Shown in pieces: positions 18,085 through 25,706 of a stretch of 64,000 nt of DNA. Origin of the DNA: Sphingobacterium siyangense (lineage in GTDB: Bacteria > Bacteroidota > Bacteroidia > Sphingobacteriales > Sphingobacteriaceae); the NCBI RefSeq assembly GCF_007830445.1, contig NZ_VLKR01000022.1, positions 52,696-116,695 of the forward strand, read 5' to 3'. Every line of letters starts with the position of its first letter. The stretch's first letter is position 1. Below the pieces are notes generated by a model, which searched no databases, was not told the DNA's origin, and was given only the letters and a program-made list of their open reading frames with translations. The translations under genes were made by a program, and so were the position numbers.

Positions 18085-18981
18085 TTAAATCCAGTTTATA
18101 CCTTTTCGTAGTAAAGCTAAGGTTTTGGCTTCTTCTGAGCCTTCTTCAGGACGATAATCGTACACCCAATTGGCCTGGGCAGGTAGACTCATCAGGATCG
18201 ACTCAATTCGACCATTCGTTTCAAGTCCAAATTTAGTCCCGGAGTCCCATACCAAGTTAAATTCGACGTAGCGTCCGCGGCGGATTAATTGCCAATTTTT
18301 TTGTTGATCAGTAAAGGCTTTATGTCGATTTTTCTCGACCAAAGCGGTGTAGGTTGGTGCAAACGTACGGCCAAGATCACACGAAAAAGCAAAAATATCT
18401 TCCATGCTCATCCCCGTTTTTTCAGTATTCAACTTATCGTAAAATACACCTCCTATTCCCCGTGTTTCCTGACGGTGTCTGATATAAAAATAATCATCCG
18501 CCCAATTTTTAAATTTTTCATAGAATGTTGCATCATGTCGATCACATACATCTTTCAGCTGCTGATGAAAATAGCTGGCATCCTCTTCGTCGACATAATG
18601 CGGCGTTAAATCGATTCCACCACCAAACCAACGAATCTGATCGTTTAGCTCAAAATAGCGGATATTCATGTGTATAATAGGGACTAAGGGATTATTTGGA
18701 TGAATGACGATGGATACTCCTGTCGCAAAGAAATCATCTTCCTCTACAGCAAATGATTTTTTAATCGCTTCGGGTAATTTGCCATAGACAGACGAAAAGT
18801 TAACACCTCCCTTTTCCAAAATTTGACCATTCTGAATGATCCTGGTACGACCTCCGCCACCACCTTCACGTTCCCACAATTCTTCTTCAAAGCGCGCCGA
18901 TCCATCTAATTTCTCCAACGCCTGACATATTTCGTCCTGAATTTCTTTATAAGCTAAAGCAATCGCTTCTTTTGTTATCAT
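18085..18981 (-). CDS. hemF: oxygen-dependent coproporphyrinogen III oxidase
   Basis: 298 residues, normal length. Characteristic segments: WEREGGGGGRTRIIQNG, GVNFSSVYGKLP, VSIVIHPNNPLVPIIHMNIRYF, WFGGGIDLTPHYVDEEDASYFH, RGIGGVFYDKL and RRGRYVEFNLVWDSGTKFGLETNGRIESILMSLP. The enzyme uses O2 to decarboxylate coproporphyrinogen III to protoporphyrinogen IX in haem synthesis and points to aerobic life. gpsA lies 19 bp upstream on the same strand and the M16 pair downstream, so these five genes may form one transcript. Confidence 0.97.
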   Translation of the reverse strand: MITKEAIALAYKEIQDEICQALEKLDGSARFEEELWEREGGGGGRTRIIQNGQILEKGGVNFSSVYGKLPEAIKKSFAVEEDDFFATGVSIVIHPNNPLVPIIHMNIRYFELNDQIRWFGGGIDLTPHYVDEEDASYFHQQLKDVCDRHDATFYEKFKNWADDYFYIRHRQETRGIGGVFYDKLNTEKTGMSMEDIFAFSCDLGRTFAPTYTALVEKNRHKAFTDQQKNWQLIRRGRYVEFNLVWDSGTKFGLETNGRIESILMSLPAQANWVYDYRPEEGSEEAKTLALLRKGINWI

Positions 18982-19000
18982 CTACTCTATTGCTACTTTA

Positions 19001-20005
19001 TTATGTTAATTTTTCGCTTAATGCTTGAATAATTTTAGATGCAGGAAGGTGTTCATACAAAATTTGGTGCACGGCATCGCATATAGGTAATTCCACTGCA
19101 TATTTTTTTGCATATTCCTGAATACATGCCGAAGCGTAATACCCTTCAGCCACCATATTCATTTCCAATTGAGCAGATTGTACACTGTACCCCTTTCCAA
19201 TCATATTTCCAAAGGTTCTATTTCGGCTGAATTGGGAATAGGCTGTCACCAAAAGATCCCCTAAGTAAGCCGAAGTATTCACATCCCTGGAAGTATCACC
19301 GTCCACTTTACCTACAAAACGACGCATTTCGCGAATTGCATTGGATACCAACACCGCTTGAAAATTATCACCATAACCTAAGCCATGGCAGATACCTCCC
19401 GCCAAAGCATATATATTTTTCAATACTGCACCAAATTCTATCCCTAGGACATCTTCCGAAAGAATCGTCTTAATGACCCTTGACGATAAAAAGGAAGCAA
19501 CCAATGCTGCACTATCTAGGTTTTTACAGCCGAAAGTTAAATAAGACAATTTGCCTAAAGCAACTTCCTCCGCATGACATGGGCCACCAACCACACAGAT
19601 CTGTTCAATATCTACCTCATATCGTTGCTCCAAAAACTCACCGATAATCAAATTATCTTTGGGAATAATCCCCTTAATGGCCGAAACGACAATTTTATTT
19701 CTAAAATCTTCCTTCGTAACATTTGCCAGAGCATCCTTCAAATAAGCCGCAGGCGTATTTAAAATGACAATGTCCGAATTCGTAATTACATTTTTTGCAT
19801 CGGTATCAATCGTCGTAATACTAAGATCAACCGAAACACTGCTCAGGTAAGTCGGATTGTGTTTGAATTTTTCAATATATTCTGCATCTTCTTCCTTTCT
19901 TACCCACCAAAAAATATGCTTTTCTTGGTCATTTTCACATAGCATCTTGATCATAGCGGTAGCCCAACTTCCGCTACCAATTATACCAATCTTTTTCCCC
20001 TGCAT
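19001..20005 (-). CDS. gpsA: NAD(P)-dependent glycerol-3-phosphate dehydrogenase
   Basis: 334 residues. The Rossmann motif GIIGSGSWATAMIKML (8-23), the NADH-binding segment VSAIKGI, the catalytic Lys region EFGAVLKNIYALAGGICHGLGYGDN (about 200) and GDLLVTAYSQFSRNRTFG are present. It makes sn-glycerol 3-phosphate from dihydroxyacetone phosphate for phospholipid synthesis. It leads the minus-strand run gpsA-hemF-M16-M16, with a TATATTTG box just upstream. Confidence 0.96.
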   Translation of the reverse strand: MQGKKIGIIGSGSWATAMIKMLCENDQEKHIFWWVRKEEDAEYIEKFKHNPTYLSSVSVDLSITTIDTDAKNVITNSDIVILNTPAAYLKDALANVTKEDFRNKIVVSAIKGIIPKDNLIIGEFLEQRYEVDIEQICVVGGPCHAEEVALGKLSYLTFGCKNLDSAALVASFLSSRVIKTILSEDVLGIEFGAVLKNIYALAGGICHGLGYGDNFQAVLVSNAIREMRRFVGKVDGDTSRDVNTSAYLGDLLVTAYSQFSRNRTFGNMIGKGYSVQSAQLEMNMVAEGYYASACIQEYAKKYAVELPICDAVHQILYEHLPASKIIQALSEKLT

Positions 20006-20027
20006 GTCTTTAATTTGTTTTCGATAG

Positions 20028-20035
20028 CAAATATA
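20028..20035 (-). promoter_or_regulatory. -7 promoter box of gpsA
   Basis: On the minus strand TATATTTG matches TAnnTTTG perfectly and ends 22 bp before the gpsA ATG. No clear -33 TTTG is seen at the usual distance. Confidence 0.45.
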
Positions 20036-20094
20036 CTTATTTACTCATTAGATATACGATTCATGCGGTGAGATATGATACTTTCGTTACTTTC

Positions 20095-20430
20095 TTAAGC
20101 AAATAAACGTTGCCAAAAGCCTATTTCCAAACCAACATAATAGTCTTTATCTTCGAATTTTATGGGGTAAATAGTAATAAAATCATGCTGCTCTGGATTA
20201 CCTCTTCCTGAAATTAAATCAAATTCATGGCGGTGAAAAGGACAGATTACTTTTCCACGTTCACACCAGCCATTTTTCAGTGGTGCTCCAGCATGTGGGC
20301 ATTTTCGGGAGAACGCATAGAGTTGATCTTCAAACCAGGTTATGCAAATAATTTTCCCACCGAATTTATGTTCGCTGATGCCCTGATTTTTCAGAAATTC
20401 GGCATGTTCAATTTTGTACCAATGAACCAT
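20095..20430 (-). CDS. Rieske [2Fe-2S] domain protein
   Basis: 111 residues, one Rieske domain. Cluster ligands are CPH (Cys-x-His in FSRKCPHAGAPLKNG) and CPFHRHEFD (Cys-x2-His), spaced as in the small ferredoxin-like subunits of nitrite reductase NirD and dioxygenases. It carries electrons in the cytoplasm; no reductase or oxygenase partner is adjacent. It is divergent from ychF and about 90 bp upstream of gpsA on the same strand. Confidence 0.9.
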   Translation of the reverse strand: MVHWYKIEHAEFLKNQGISEHKFGGKIICITWFEDQLYAFSRKCPHAGAPLKNGWCERGKVICPFHRHEFDLISGRGNPEQHDFITIYPIKFEDKDYYVGLEIGFWQRLFA

Positions 20431-20464
20431 TCGACAAGATAGCTAAAAATTACAGTGAATTTTC

Positions 20465-20472
20465 TATCTTTG
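20465..20472 (+). promoter_or_regulatory. -7 promoter box of ychF
   Basis: TATCTTTG fits TAnnTTTG exactly and lies 26 bp before the ATG at 20499. The -33 position shows only T-rich sequence. Confidence 0.5.
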
Positions 20473-20498
20473 TGCAATTTCAAAAATTTGCACTATAT

Positions 20499-21599
20499 AT
20501 GGCTTTACAATGCGGTATCGTAGGTTTACCAAACGTCGGTAAATCAACATTATTTAACTGTTTGTCGAACGCGAAAGCGCAAGCGGCTAACTTTCCATTT
20601 TGTACAATTGAACCAAATGTTGGGGTAATTACCGTACCGGATGCCCGTCTCAATAAATTAGCTGAATTAGTCAACCCACAACGCGTTGTTCCAAATACAA
20701 TCGAGATCGTCGACATCGCAGGTCTTGTAAAAGGAGCTTCAAAAGGTGAAGGCTTAGGCAACCAATTCTTAGGAAATATTCGTACAACCAATGCTATTAT
20801 TCACGTTTTAAGATGTTTTGACGACGGAAACGTGATCCACGTTGATGGTTCGGTAGACCCGATCAGAGATAAAGAAATCATTGACACCGAATTACAGCTT
20901 AAGGATTTGGATACCGTTGTAAAACGTATCCAAAAGGTTGAAAAAATGGCTAAAACAGGCGGTGACAAAGACGCAAAAAGAACATTTGACATCCTGTCAA
21001 TCGTTAAAGATCATCTTGAGGCTGGCAAATCTGCACGGACTGCAGCGATTGAAGCTGAAGATTTTGAGTTTATTCAGGATTTAGCATTATTGACCGCTAA
21101 ACCTGTACTTTATGTGTGTAATGTAGATGAAGGCTCCGTCAACACAGGAAACGCTTATGTAGAACGTGTTAAGGAAGCCGTAAAGGACGAAAAAGCCGAA
21201 GTATTGATTATTTCTGCTCAGATCGAATCCGAAATTGCACAACTGGAAAGCTACGAAGAACGCAAAATGTTCTTAGATGACCTTGGGCTTGAAGAATCTG
21301 GCGTTCATAAACTGATCCGCGCGGCATATTCACTTTTAAATCTAGCAACTTATTTTACCGCTGGTGTACAAGAAGTCCGCGCTTGGACGATTGAGAATGG
21401 ATTTACAGCACCTCAGGCTGCAGGTGTAATTCACACAGATTTCGAAAAAGGATTTATCCGCGCTGAAGTAATTAAGTATGACGATTTCGTCACGCTTGGC
21501 TCCGAAAATGCAGTAAAAGAAGCCGGAAAATTATCAGTGGAAGGGAAAACATATATTGTCCAAGATGGCGATATCATGCACTTCCGTTTTAACGTATAA
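20499..21599 (+). CDS. ychF: redox-regulated ribosome-binding ATPase YchF
   Basis: 366 residues from ATG 20499 (MALQCGIVGLPNVGKSTLFN, the standard start; an upstream ATG at 20472 lies in the promoter). G1 GLPNVGKST, the DIAGLVKGASKGEGLGNQFL switch region and the NVDEG (in place of NKxD) G4 mark the Obg-related, ATP-preferring YchF/OLA1 family. The C-terminus is the TGS domain (TIENGFTAPQAAGVIHTDFEKGFIRAEV). It binds the 70S ribosome and helps in stress adaptation. A strong terminator follows at 21633. Confidence 0.96.
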   Translation: MALQCGIVGLPNVGKSTLFNCLSNAKAQAANFPFCTIEPNVGVITVPDARLNKLAELVNPQRVVPNTIEIVDIAGLVKGASKGEGLGNQFLGNIRTTNAIIHVLRCFDDGNVIHVDGSVDPIRDKEIIDTELQLKDLDTVVKRIQKVEKMAKTGGDKDAKRTFDILSIVKDHLEAGKSARTAAIEAEDFEFIQDLALLTAKPVLYVCNVDEGSVNTGNAYVERVKEAVKDEKAEVLIISAQIESEIAQLESYEERKMFLDDLGLEESGVHKLIRAAYSLLNLATYFTAGVQEVRAWTIENGFTAPQAAGVIHTDFEKGFIRAEVIKYDDFVTLGSENAVKEAGKLSVEGKTYIVQDGDIMHFRFNV

Positions 21600-21607
21600 G
21601 CACCCCG

Positions 21608-21667
21608 CCTGTTCAAACAGGTAAGCATAAAAAGAGGCGGACACTTTTGAAGTGTTCGCCTCTTTTT
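21608..21667 (+). terminator. terminator of ychF with palindrome before it
   Basis: Arms 21633-21645 and 21651-21663 form a 13-bp stem with one G-U and loop TTTGA, then T5. Just before it lies the separate perfect palindrome CCTGTTCAAACAGG (21608-21621), which reappears in variant form inside the terminator at 23209-23260. Confidence 0.88.
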
Positions 21668-21720
21668 ATGCTTTATCATCTCCTTTTTTATTGTCAAAAC
21701 TATGCCCCACCTAGCGGACG

Positions 21721-21849
21721 GGCTATTACTAAATTCGCCTTGTAAGCACAGTGAGTCCACCATGAGTCCACGTTGAGTCCACCTTTTTACAGTACAGTCA
21801 CTGTGCTCTCACCGTAGTCGAACTCAGCTCACAGGGCGAAGTAAATAGC
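21721..21849. repeat. long imperfect inverted repeat enclosing three 11-bp units
   Basis: Three exact-length units GAGTCCACCAT, GAGTCCACGTT and GAGTCCACCTT fill 21753-21785. Around them AGCACAGTGA (21745-21754) pairs perfectly with TCACTGTGCT (21798-21807), and further out GGCTATTACT..TTCGCC (21721-21739) pairs imperfectly with GGCGAAGTAAATAGC (21835-21849). The whole may fold as a long hairpin. It fills most of the 323-bp gap between ychF and the small membrane gene; no gene is seen. On the minus strand the units read GGACTCAnn..., akin to the array at 12692. Confidence 0.7.
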
Positions 21850-21922
21850 GCATTGTTGTCAAGCAGACCTATAGAAGCCTCCACTAAAACACTTTTACAT
21901 TAAGCTAGGGATACAAGGCTTG

Positions 21923-22219
21923 CTATTTAACAAAATAGCGATGCTCAATCACCTCTACTTTTTTGATATCCTTATCTTCTAATACTTTCTTAACATCACA
22001 ATGGCCGGTCACGCCACGATAGATCAAAGCTCCACCAAGGGTTAGTCCAGACAATCCAGTAAGTGGAGATTTAAACAGTTTTTTAACACCCAAACCCAAT
22101 ATGAATCCGCCGGCAATCACCGACAGAACACGCTCAGAGGTGCCAATATTTTCTTCGATACAATCGTCTTCGATCTTTGTTTTTATCTTATCAAATGCAA
22201 AGTTTAGTAGGTTACTCAT
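21923..22219 (-). CDS. YgaP-like (DUF2892) small membrane protein
   Basis: 98 residues from ATG 22217-22219 (MSNLLNFAFDKIKTK); an upstream ATG adding 13 residues is less likely because the family starts near here. The core GTSERVLSVIAGGFILGLGVKKLF...LTGLSGLTLGGALIYRGVTGHCDV matches the DUF2892/YgaP transmembrane module, with two short helices and GHCDV near the end. Function is unknown; in other proteins the module accompanies rhodanese domains. Transcribed alone. Confidence 0.8.
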   Translation of the reverse strand: MSNLLNFAFDKIKTKIEDDCIEENIGTSERVLSVIAGGFILGLGVKKLFKSPLTGLSGLTLGGALIYRGVTGHCDVKKVLEDKDIKKVEVIEHRYFVK

Positions 22220-22354
22220 AATTATCTCTATTTTATTTATCGTACATGTTATAAACAAATGGTGCCCTAAAAAAGTTTAGGAATAGAATAATAGTTTTTT
22301 ATGTTGTTTCTCCGACGACATCTCTTATATTCGTATTTAACAAATTAAAAATAC

Positions 22355-23200
22355 ATGCAAATTAAAAAATATTCTGGTGAATTGGTACCCTTTAATGGTG
22401 ACTCGCTACGCCATTCGCTTTCTCGTTCCGGTGCCAATGCTGACCAGGTCAATCAGGTCTACGATAAGGTACTCAACGAAATATATGATGGCATTTCAAC
22501 AAGAGAACTCTATCAGCTGGCCTTTGATACTTTAAAAACAGTACGAAATTCCTTTGCCGCACGCTATAGCCTTAAAAAAGCTCTGCGTGAACTTGGTCCG
22601 GAAGGCTTCTACTTCGAAAAATACATTGCTCACCTATTGCGATCCATCGGCTATGAAAGCACCACGGGACAGACCGTGCAGGGGCATGCTGTTTCGCATG
22701 AATTGGACGTTGTCGCCTATAAGGACGGCAAACTCATTACCGCGGAATGTAAATTTCGAAACGATATTGACGCTAAAATATCGGTCACAACGCCGATGTA
22801 TTATCTTTCCAGATTCAACGATATTAGCAATATCAAGTATCAGTTTTTTGGGAAGCAGCTGCAGTTTCAAGAAGGCTGGCTGATTACCAATGCTTACTTC
22901 ACCTCCGATTCGATTGATTTTGCTAAATATTATAATATCAACCTGCTCTCTTGGGATTACCCCAAAGAAAATAGCATTAAAAAAAGAGTAGATAAAGCAG
23001 TTTTTTATCCGGTCACTTGTCTAACAACTCTTTCAGACCTTGAAGAACAACAACTGCTCAAAAATCAGCTTATTTTAGTGAAAGATATCGTTAATAATCC
23101 CGAAAAATTGGATCTCCTAAACTTAACAAAAGAACGGAAAGAAAAGGTTTTAAATGAGGCTCGAGAACTCATAAACTATCAAGTGGAAGAAGAGTATTAA
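22355..23200 (+). CDS. ATP-cone domain fused to a PD-(D/E)xK (Mrr-like) nuclease
   Basis: 281 residues. Residues 1-85 form an ATP-cone (IKKYSGELVPFNGDSLRHSL, RSGANADQVNQVYDKVL, DGISTRELYQLAFDTL), a regulatory domain that senses ATP/dATP in ribonucleotide reductase and NrdR. Residues 86-190 contain a nuclease core: FYFEKYIAHLLRSIGYE, then HELDVVAYKDGKLITAECKF with D118 and E131-x-K133 as the catalytic D-ExK. The rest is helical. The combination suggests a nuclease gated by nucleotide level, either in repair or defence. It stands alone with a strong convergent terminator toward ispE. Confidence 0.85.
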   Translation: MQIKKYSGELVPFNGDSLRHSLSRSGANADQVNQVYDKVLNEIYDGISTRELYQLAFDTLKTVRNSFAARYSLKKALRELGPEGFYFEKYIAHLLRSIGYESTTGQTVQGHAVSHELDVVAYKDGKLITAECKFRNDIDAKISVTTPMYYLSRFNDISNIKYQFFGKQLQFQEGWLITNAYFTSDSIDFAKYYNINLLSWDYPKENSIKKRVDKAVFYPVTCLTTLSDLEEQQLLKNQLILVKDIVNNPEKLDLLNLTKERKEKVLNEARELINYQVEEEY

Positions 23201-23208
23201 TAACATAC

Positions 23209-23260
23209 TAAAAAAGCGTTATGTATACCTGTTTGAACAGATAGACATAACGCTTTTTTA
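23209..23260. terminator. bidirectional terminator between the ATP-cone nuclease and ispE
   Basis: Arms 23209-23224 and 23245-23260 are a perfect 16-bp stem with A and T runs at the ends. The loop contains ACCTGTTTGAACAGATAG, a variant of the palindrome at 21608. Confidence 0.92.
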
Positions 23261-23276
23261 GTAATCGATAATATTC

Positions 23277-24092
23277 TTACAGCTTGGTTGGATGATAGAT
23301 CTTGCCATATTTTGCAAGCCCGCTTAAATCTGTTTTTTCCCAAAATATGCCATAAATAGCCGCTCCGGAACCTGACATAGAAGCATAAATCGCTCCTTTT
23401 TGATATAAAGTTTCTTTGATTTCTTTCAACAATGGGTAACTCTCGAAAATACCGTCCTCAAAATCATTTCGAATATGAAACTTCCATTCTTGGATAGGCA
23501 AACGAATTGCTTCTTCCAAATTAACTTCGGGTACCTTAGGTTGTACACCAGCATAAGCTTCAGCTGTAGAAATATGAATATTGGGCATAATGACTGCAAT
23601 ATGGTAGCCATCCAAACTTAGATTTAAGTCTTTAAAATCAGTCCCAATACCTGTTGCAAAAACAGGATTATTTGCAATAAAAAAAGGGCAATCGGCTCCT
23701 AACTTTGCGGCATACCCCGCTAGTTGCTCTTCTGTAAGATTCAATTGAAAGAGTGTATTAAGCCCCTTCAAAACAAAAGACGCGTCCGCAGAACCGCCAC
23801 CTAAGCCTGCTCCAATGGGAATTTGTTTGATCAAATCAATTGAAACGGGCGGAATGCCATAATCTTTTTCCAACAATTCAAAAGCTCTTATACAAAGGTT
23901 ATCACGGATATTTCCTGGGATATGTTCTCCCTGAATATTTAGTGTTGTCTCCGTGCCAGTCGTATCCAATAATTCGATAATATCGTAAATTGGAAGTGGA
24001 TAAAAAACACTGTTCAGCTCATGATAACCATCCGTACGCTTGGCAATTACTTGCAGTCCAATGTTTAGTTTAGCGTTTGCAAAAAGTATCAT
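23277..24092 (-). CDS. ispE: 4-diphosphocytidyl-2-C-methyl-D-erythritol kinase
   Basis: 271 residues, GHMP kinase family. ANAKLNIGLQVIAKRTDGYHEL at the start, the ATP loop PIGAGLGGGSADASFVLKGLN (about 92-112) and the C-terminal GSGAAIYGIF are all present. It phosphorylates CDP-methylerythritol in the non-mevalonate isoprenoid pathway. The stop lies behind the shared terminator; apt is 30 bp upstream on the same strand. Confidence 0.96.
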   Translation of the reverse strand: MILFANAKLNIGLQVIAKRTDGYHELNSVFYPLPIYDIIELLDTTGTETTLNIQGEHIPGNIRDNLCIRAFELLEKDYGIPPVSIDLIKQIPIGAGLGGGSADASFVLKGLNTLFQLNLTEEQLAGYAAKLGADCPFFIANNPVFATGIGTDFKDLNLSLDGYHIAVIMPNIHISTAEAYAGVQPKVPEVNLEEAIRLPIQEWKFHIRNDFEDGIFESYPLLKEIKETLYQKGAIYASMSGSGAAIYGIFWEKTDLSGLAKYGKIYHPTKL

Positions 24093-24122
24093 GTGAAATG
24101 CTCTAAATCGTATATTTTTAAA

Positions 24123-24650
24123 TTAATAACTTACCAATGAAAAGATATTATCACTGAACCTGGATAATCTTCCTTTCGCCTTTAGGAAGTCCAAAGAGAT
24201 GATAAAACTATAAGCGACGATCTCACCACCAAGTCTTTCAATAAGTTTACTGGCAGCAACGACAGTACCCCCTGTTGCTAAAAGGTCGTCGTGTACCAAT
24301 ATGCGGCTTCCTTTTTCAAAAGCATCTTCATGGATTTCAATCGTTGCCTGGCTGTATTCCAGAGCATAAGATTCAGAGACGGTCTTAAAAGGTAATTTAC
24401 CTTGTTTTCGAATTGGAATAAAAGGCAAGCCCAGCCTATTGGCAAGTAAAAATCCAAATAGAAAACCCCGGCTCTCAATTCCAGCAATAGCATCTATCTC
24501 TATTCCCTGCAACTGATCAATAATCGCATCAACCATTTCGCTACACAATGCCGCATCTTTCAACAAAGGGGTAATATCTTTAAAGACAATACCAGGTTTA
24601 GGAAAATCCACGATATCCCGGATTTCCAGTTTCAATTTATCTTGAATCAT
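24123..24650 (-). CDS. apt: adenine phosphoribosyltransferase
   Basis: About 175 residues. The start MIQDKLKLEIRDIVDFPKPGIVFKDITPLL is the typical N-terminus; a start two codons earlier (24656) is also possible. IAGIESRGFLFG and the PRPP loop ILVHDDLLATGGTVVAASKLIE are diagnostic. It salvages adenine to AMP. The start overlaps the end of the HhH gene by 14-20 bp, so the two are translationally coupled; ispE follows 30 bp later. Confidence 0.96.
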   Translation of the reverse strand: MIQDKLKLEIRDIVDFPKPGIVFKDITPLLKDAALCSEMVDAIIDQLQGIEIDAIAGIESRGFLFGFLLANRLGLPFIPIRKQGKLPFKTVSESYALEYSQATIEIHEDAFEKGSRILVHDDLLATGGTVVAASKLIERLGGEIVAYSFIISLDFLKAKGRLSRFSDNIFSLVSY

Positions 24651-25599
24651 TCTCAAATATTAAATAAGGCGCAATCTTCGCAATCGCAAGATCTGAAAGT
24701 GTTCCTATTTTTGTCAAATCTTCTATATTGACATAACTTCCATGTTGATCCCGATAATTGACGATTAGTTTCGCATCTTTAGGGCTAAGATACGGATGTT
24801 TAGCCAATGAAGCTGCATCAACTTTATTAATATTGATTTTTTTGATTCCATCTAAATTAGCTACAACAATATAGTCTTTAATTAGATCATACGTTTCAGC
24901 CGTAACTCCATAAACCTCCTTTAACTGTTCTATACGATAGAAACCACCCAGAACATCTTTATATTTCAAAATGCGTTTGGATAGAATCGAGCCTATCCCT
25001 TTAAGACTGATTAATGCGGTGGTATCGCAGGTATTAATATCGATCAGCTCTGCTTTATTTCTTTCAAATTTATCATACAACAAAGACGCTCTGTCCTGTT
25101 GTTTTGTTCGTTCCGAATCGGGAATTGTTTTTATTTGGATGTAAGGTTCTAATCTCTTGTAAAGTCGATCATTAATGGAGTAGATTTTCTTCAGGTCGGT
25201 TTTTACCTTAAATCGCCCCCCCTTTTTTTCATAGTTTTTCAGCACCGCGATCTGTTTATCAGAAAGTCCCAACTTATGCCAGTCAGCGTGAGGTAAATTA
25301 TTTGGATCAAAATAAAATAGCTTTTCATCATTTAAATCTGGAGTCGGCGATATGGATTCCCTACCTTCGTTTTTATTCACATAGGGGCTGTTAAACTCCT
25401 GTTTGTCGGTTGGACTGGAAATCTCGATGGAATCATGAAAGGACTGTTCAAAAAGTTTGGCCTGATTAGGAATAGGATCCCTCGTATTACGTTTAATCAG
25501 CGTATAAATCGTCACAAACAAAACGATAATCACCAAAATAATGAAAAATCCATTTTGTTCTGTTTTACTAAATTTAAAATAAGCCAATAGCCTTTTCAT
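24637..25599 (-). CDS. helix-hairpin-helix (ComEA-like) membrane-anchored protein
   Basis: 320 residues. One N-terminal membrane helix (FFIILVIIVLFVTIYTLI, about 19-36) anchors it, with the rest exported. Three helix-hairpin-helix units follow: HKLGLSDKQIAVLKNYEKKGGRFK, LIDINTCDTTALISLKGIGSILSKRI and ININKVDAASLAKHPYLSPKDAKLIVNYRDQHGSY. These bind DNA non-specifically in ComEA-type receptors, so a role in DNA uptake or envelope DNA handling is possible. It is the first gene of a run with apt and ispE. Confidence 0.85.
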   Translation of the reverse strand: MKRLLAYFKFSKTEQNGFFIILVIIVLFVTIYTLIKRNTRDPIPNQAKLFEQSFHDSIEISSPTDKQEFNSPYVNKNEGRESISPTPDLNDEKLFYFDPNNLPHADWHKLGLSDKQIAVLKNYEKKGGRFKVKTDLKKIYSINDRLYKRLEPYIQIKTIPDSERTKQQDRASLLYDKFERNKAELIDINTCDTTALISLKGIGSILSKRILKYKDVLGGFYRIEQLKEVYGVTAETYDLIKDYIVVANLDGIKKININKVDAASLAKHPYLSPKDAKLIVNYRDQHGSYVNIEDLTKIGTLSDLAIAKIAPYLIFENDSR

Positions 25600-25648
25600 A
25601 AGCTGCTAACAATTGGGTTGTTTAAATTTAATAAATTATAAGGAAAAT

Positions 25649-25682
25649 AAAAAGGGAATTATCAAAAAACAATTCCCTTTTT
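25649..25682 (-). terminator. terminator of the efflux pair
   Basis: Arms 25649-25660 and 25671-25682 (AAAAAGGGAATT and its complement) form a 12-bp stem, followed on the minus strand by a T-rich run. It lies 25 bp after the membrane fusion gene. Confidence 0.85.
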
Positions 25683-25706
25683 ATTAATTATTATCTACAA
25701 AGAGAT

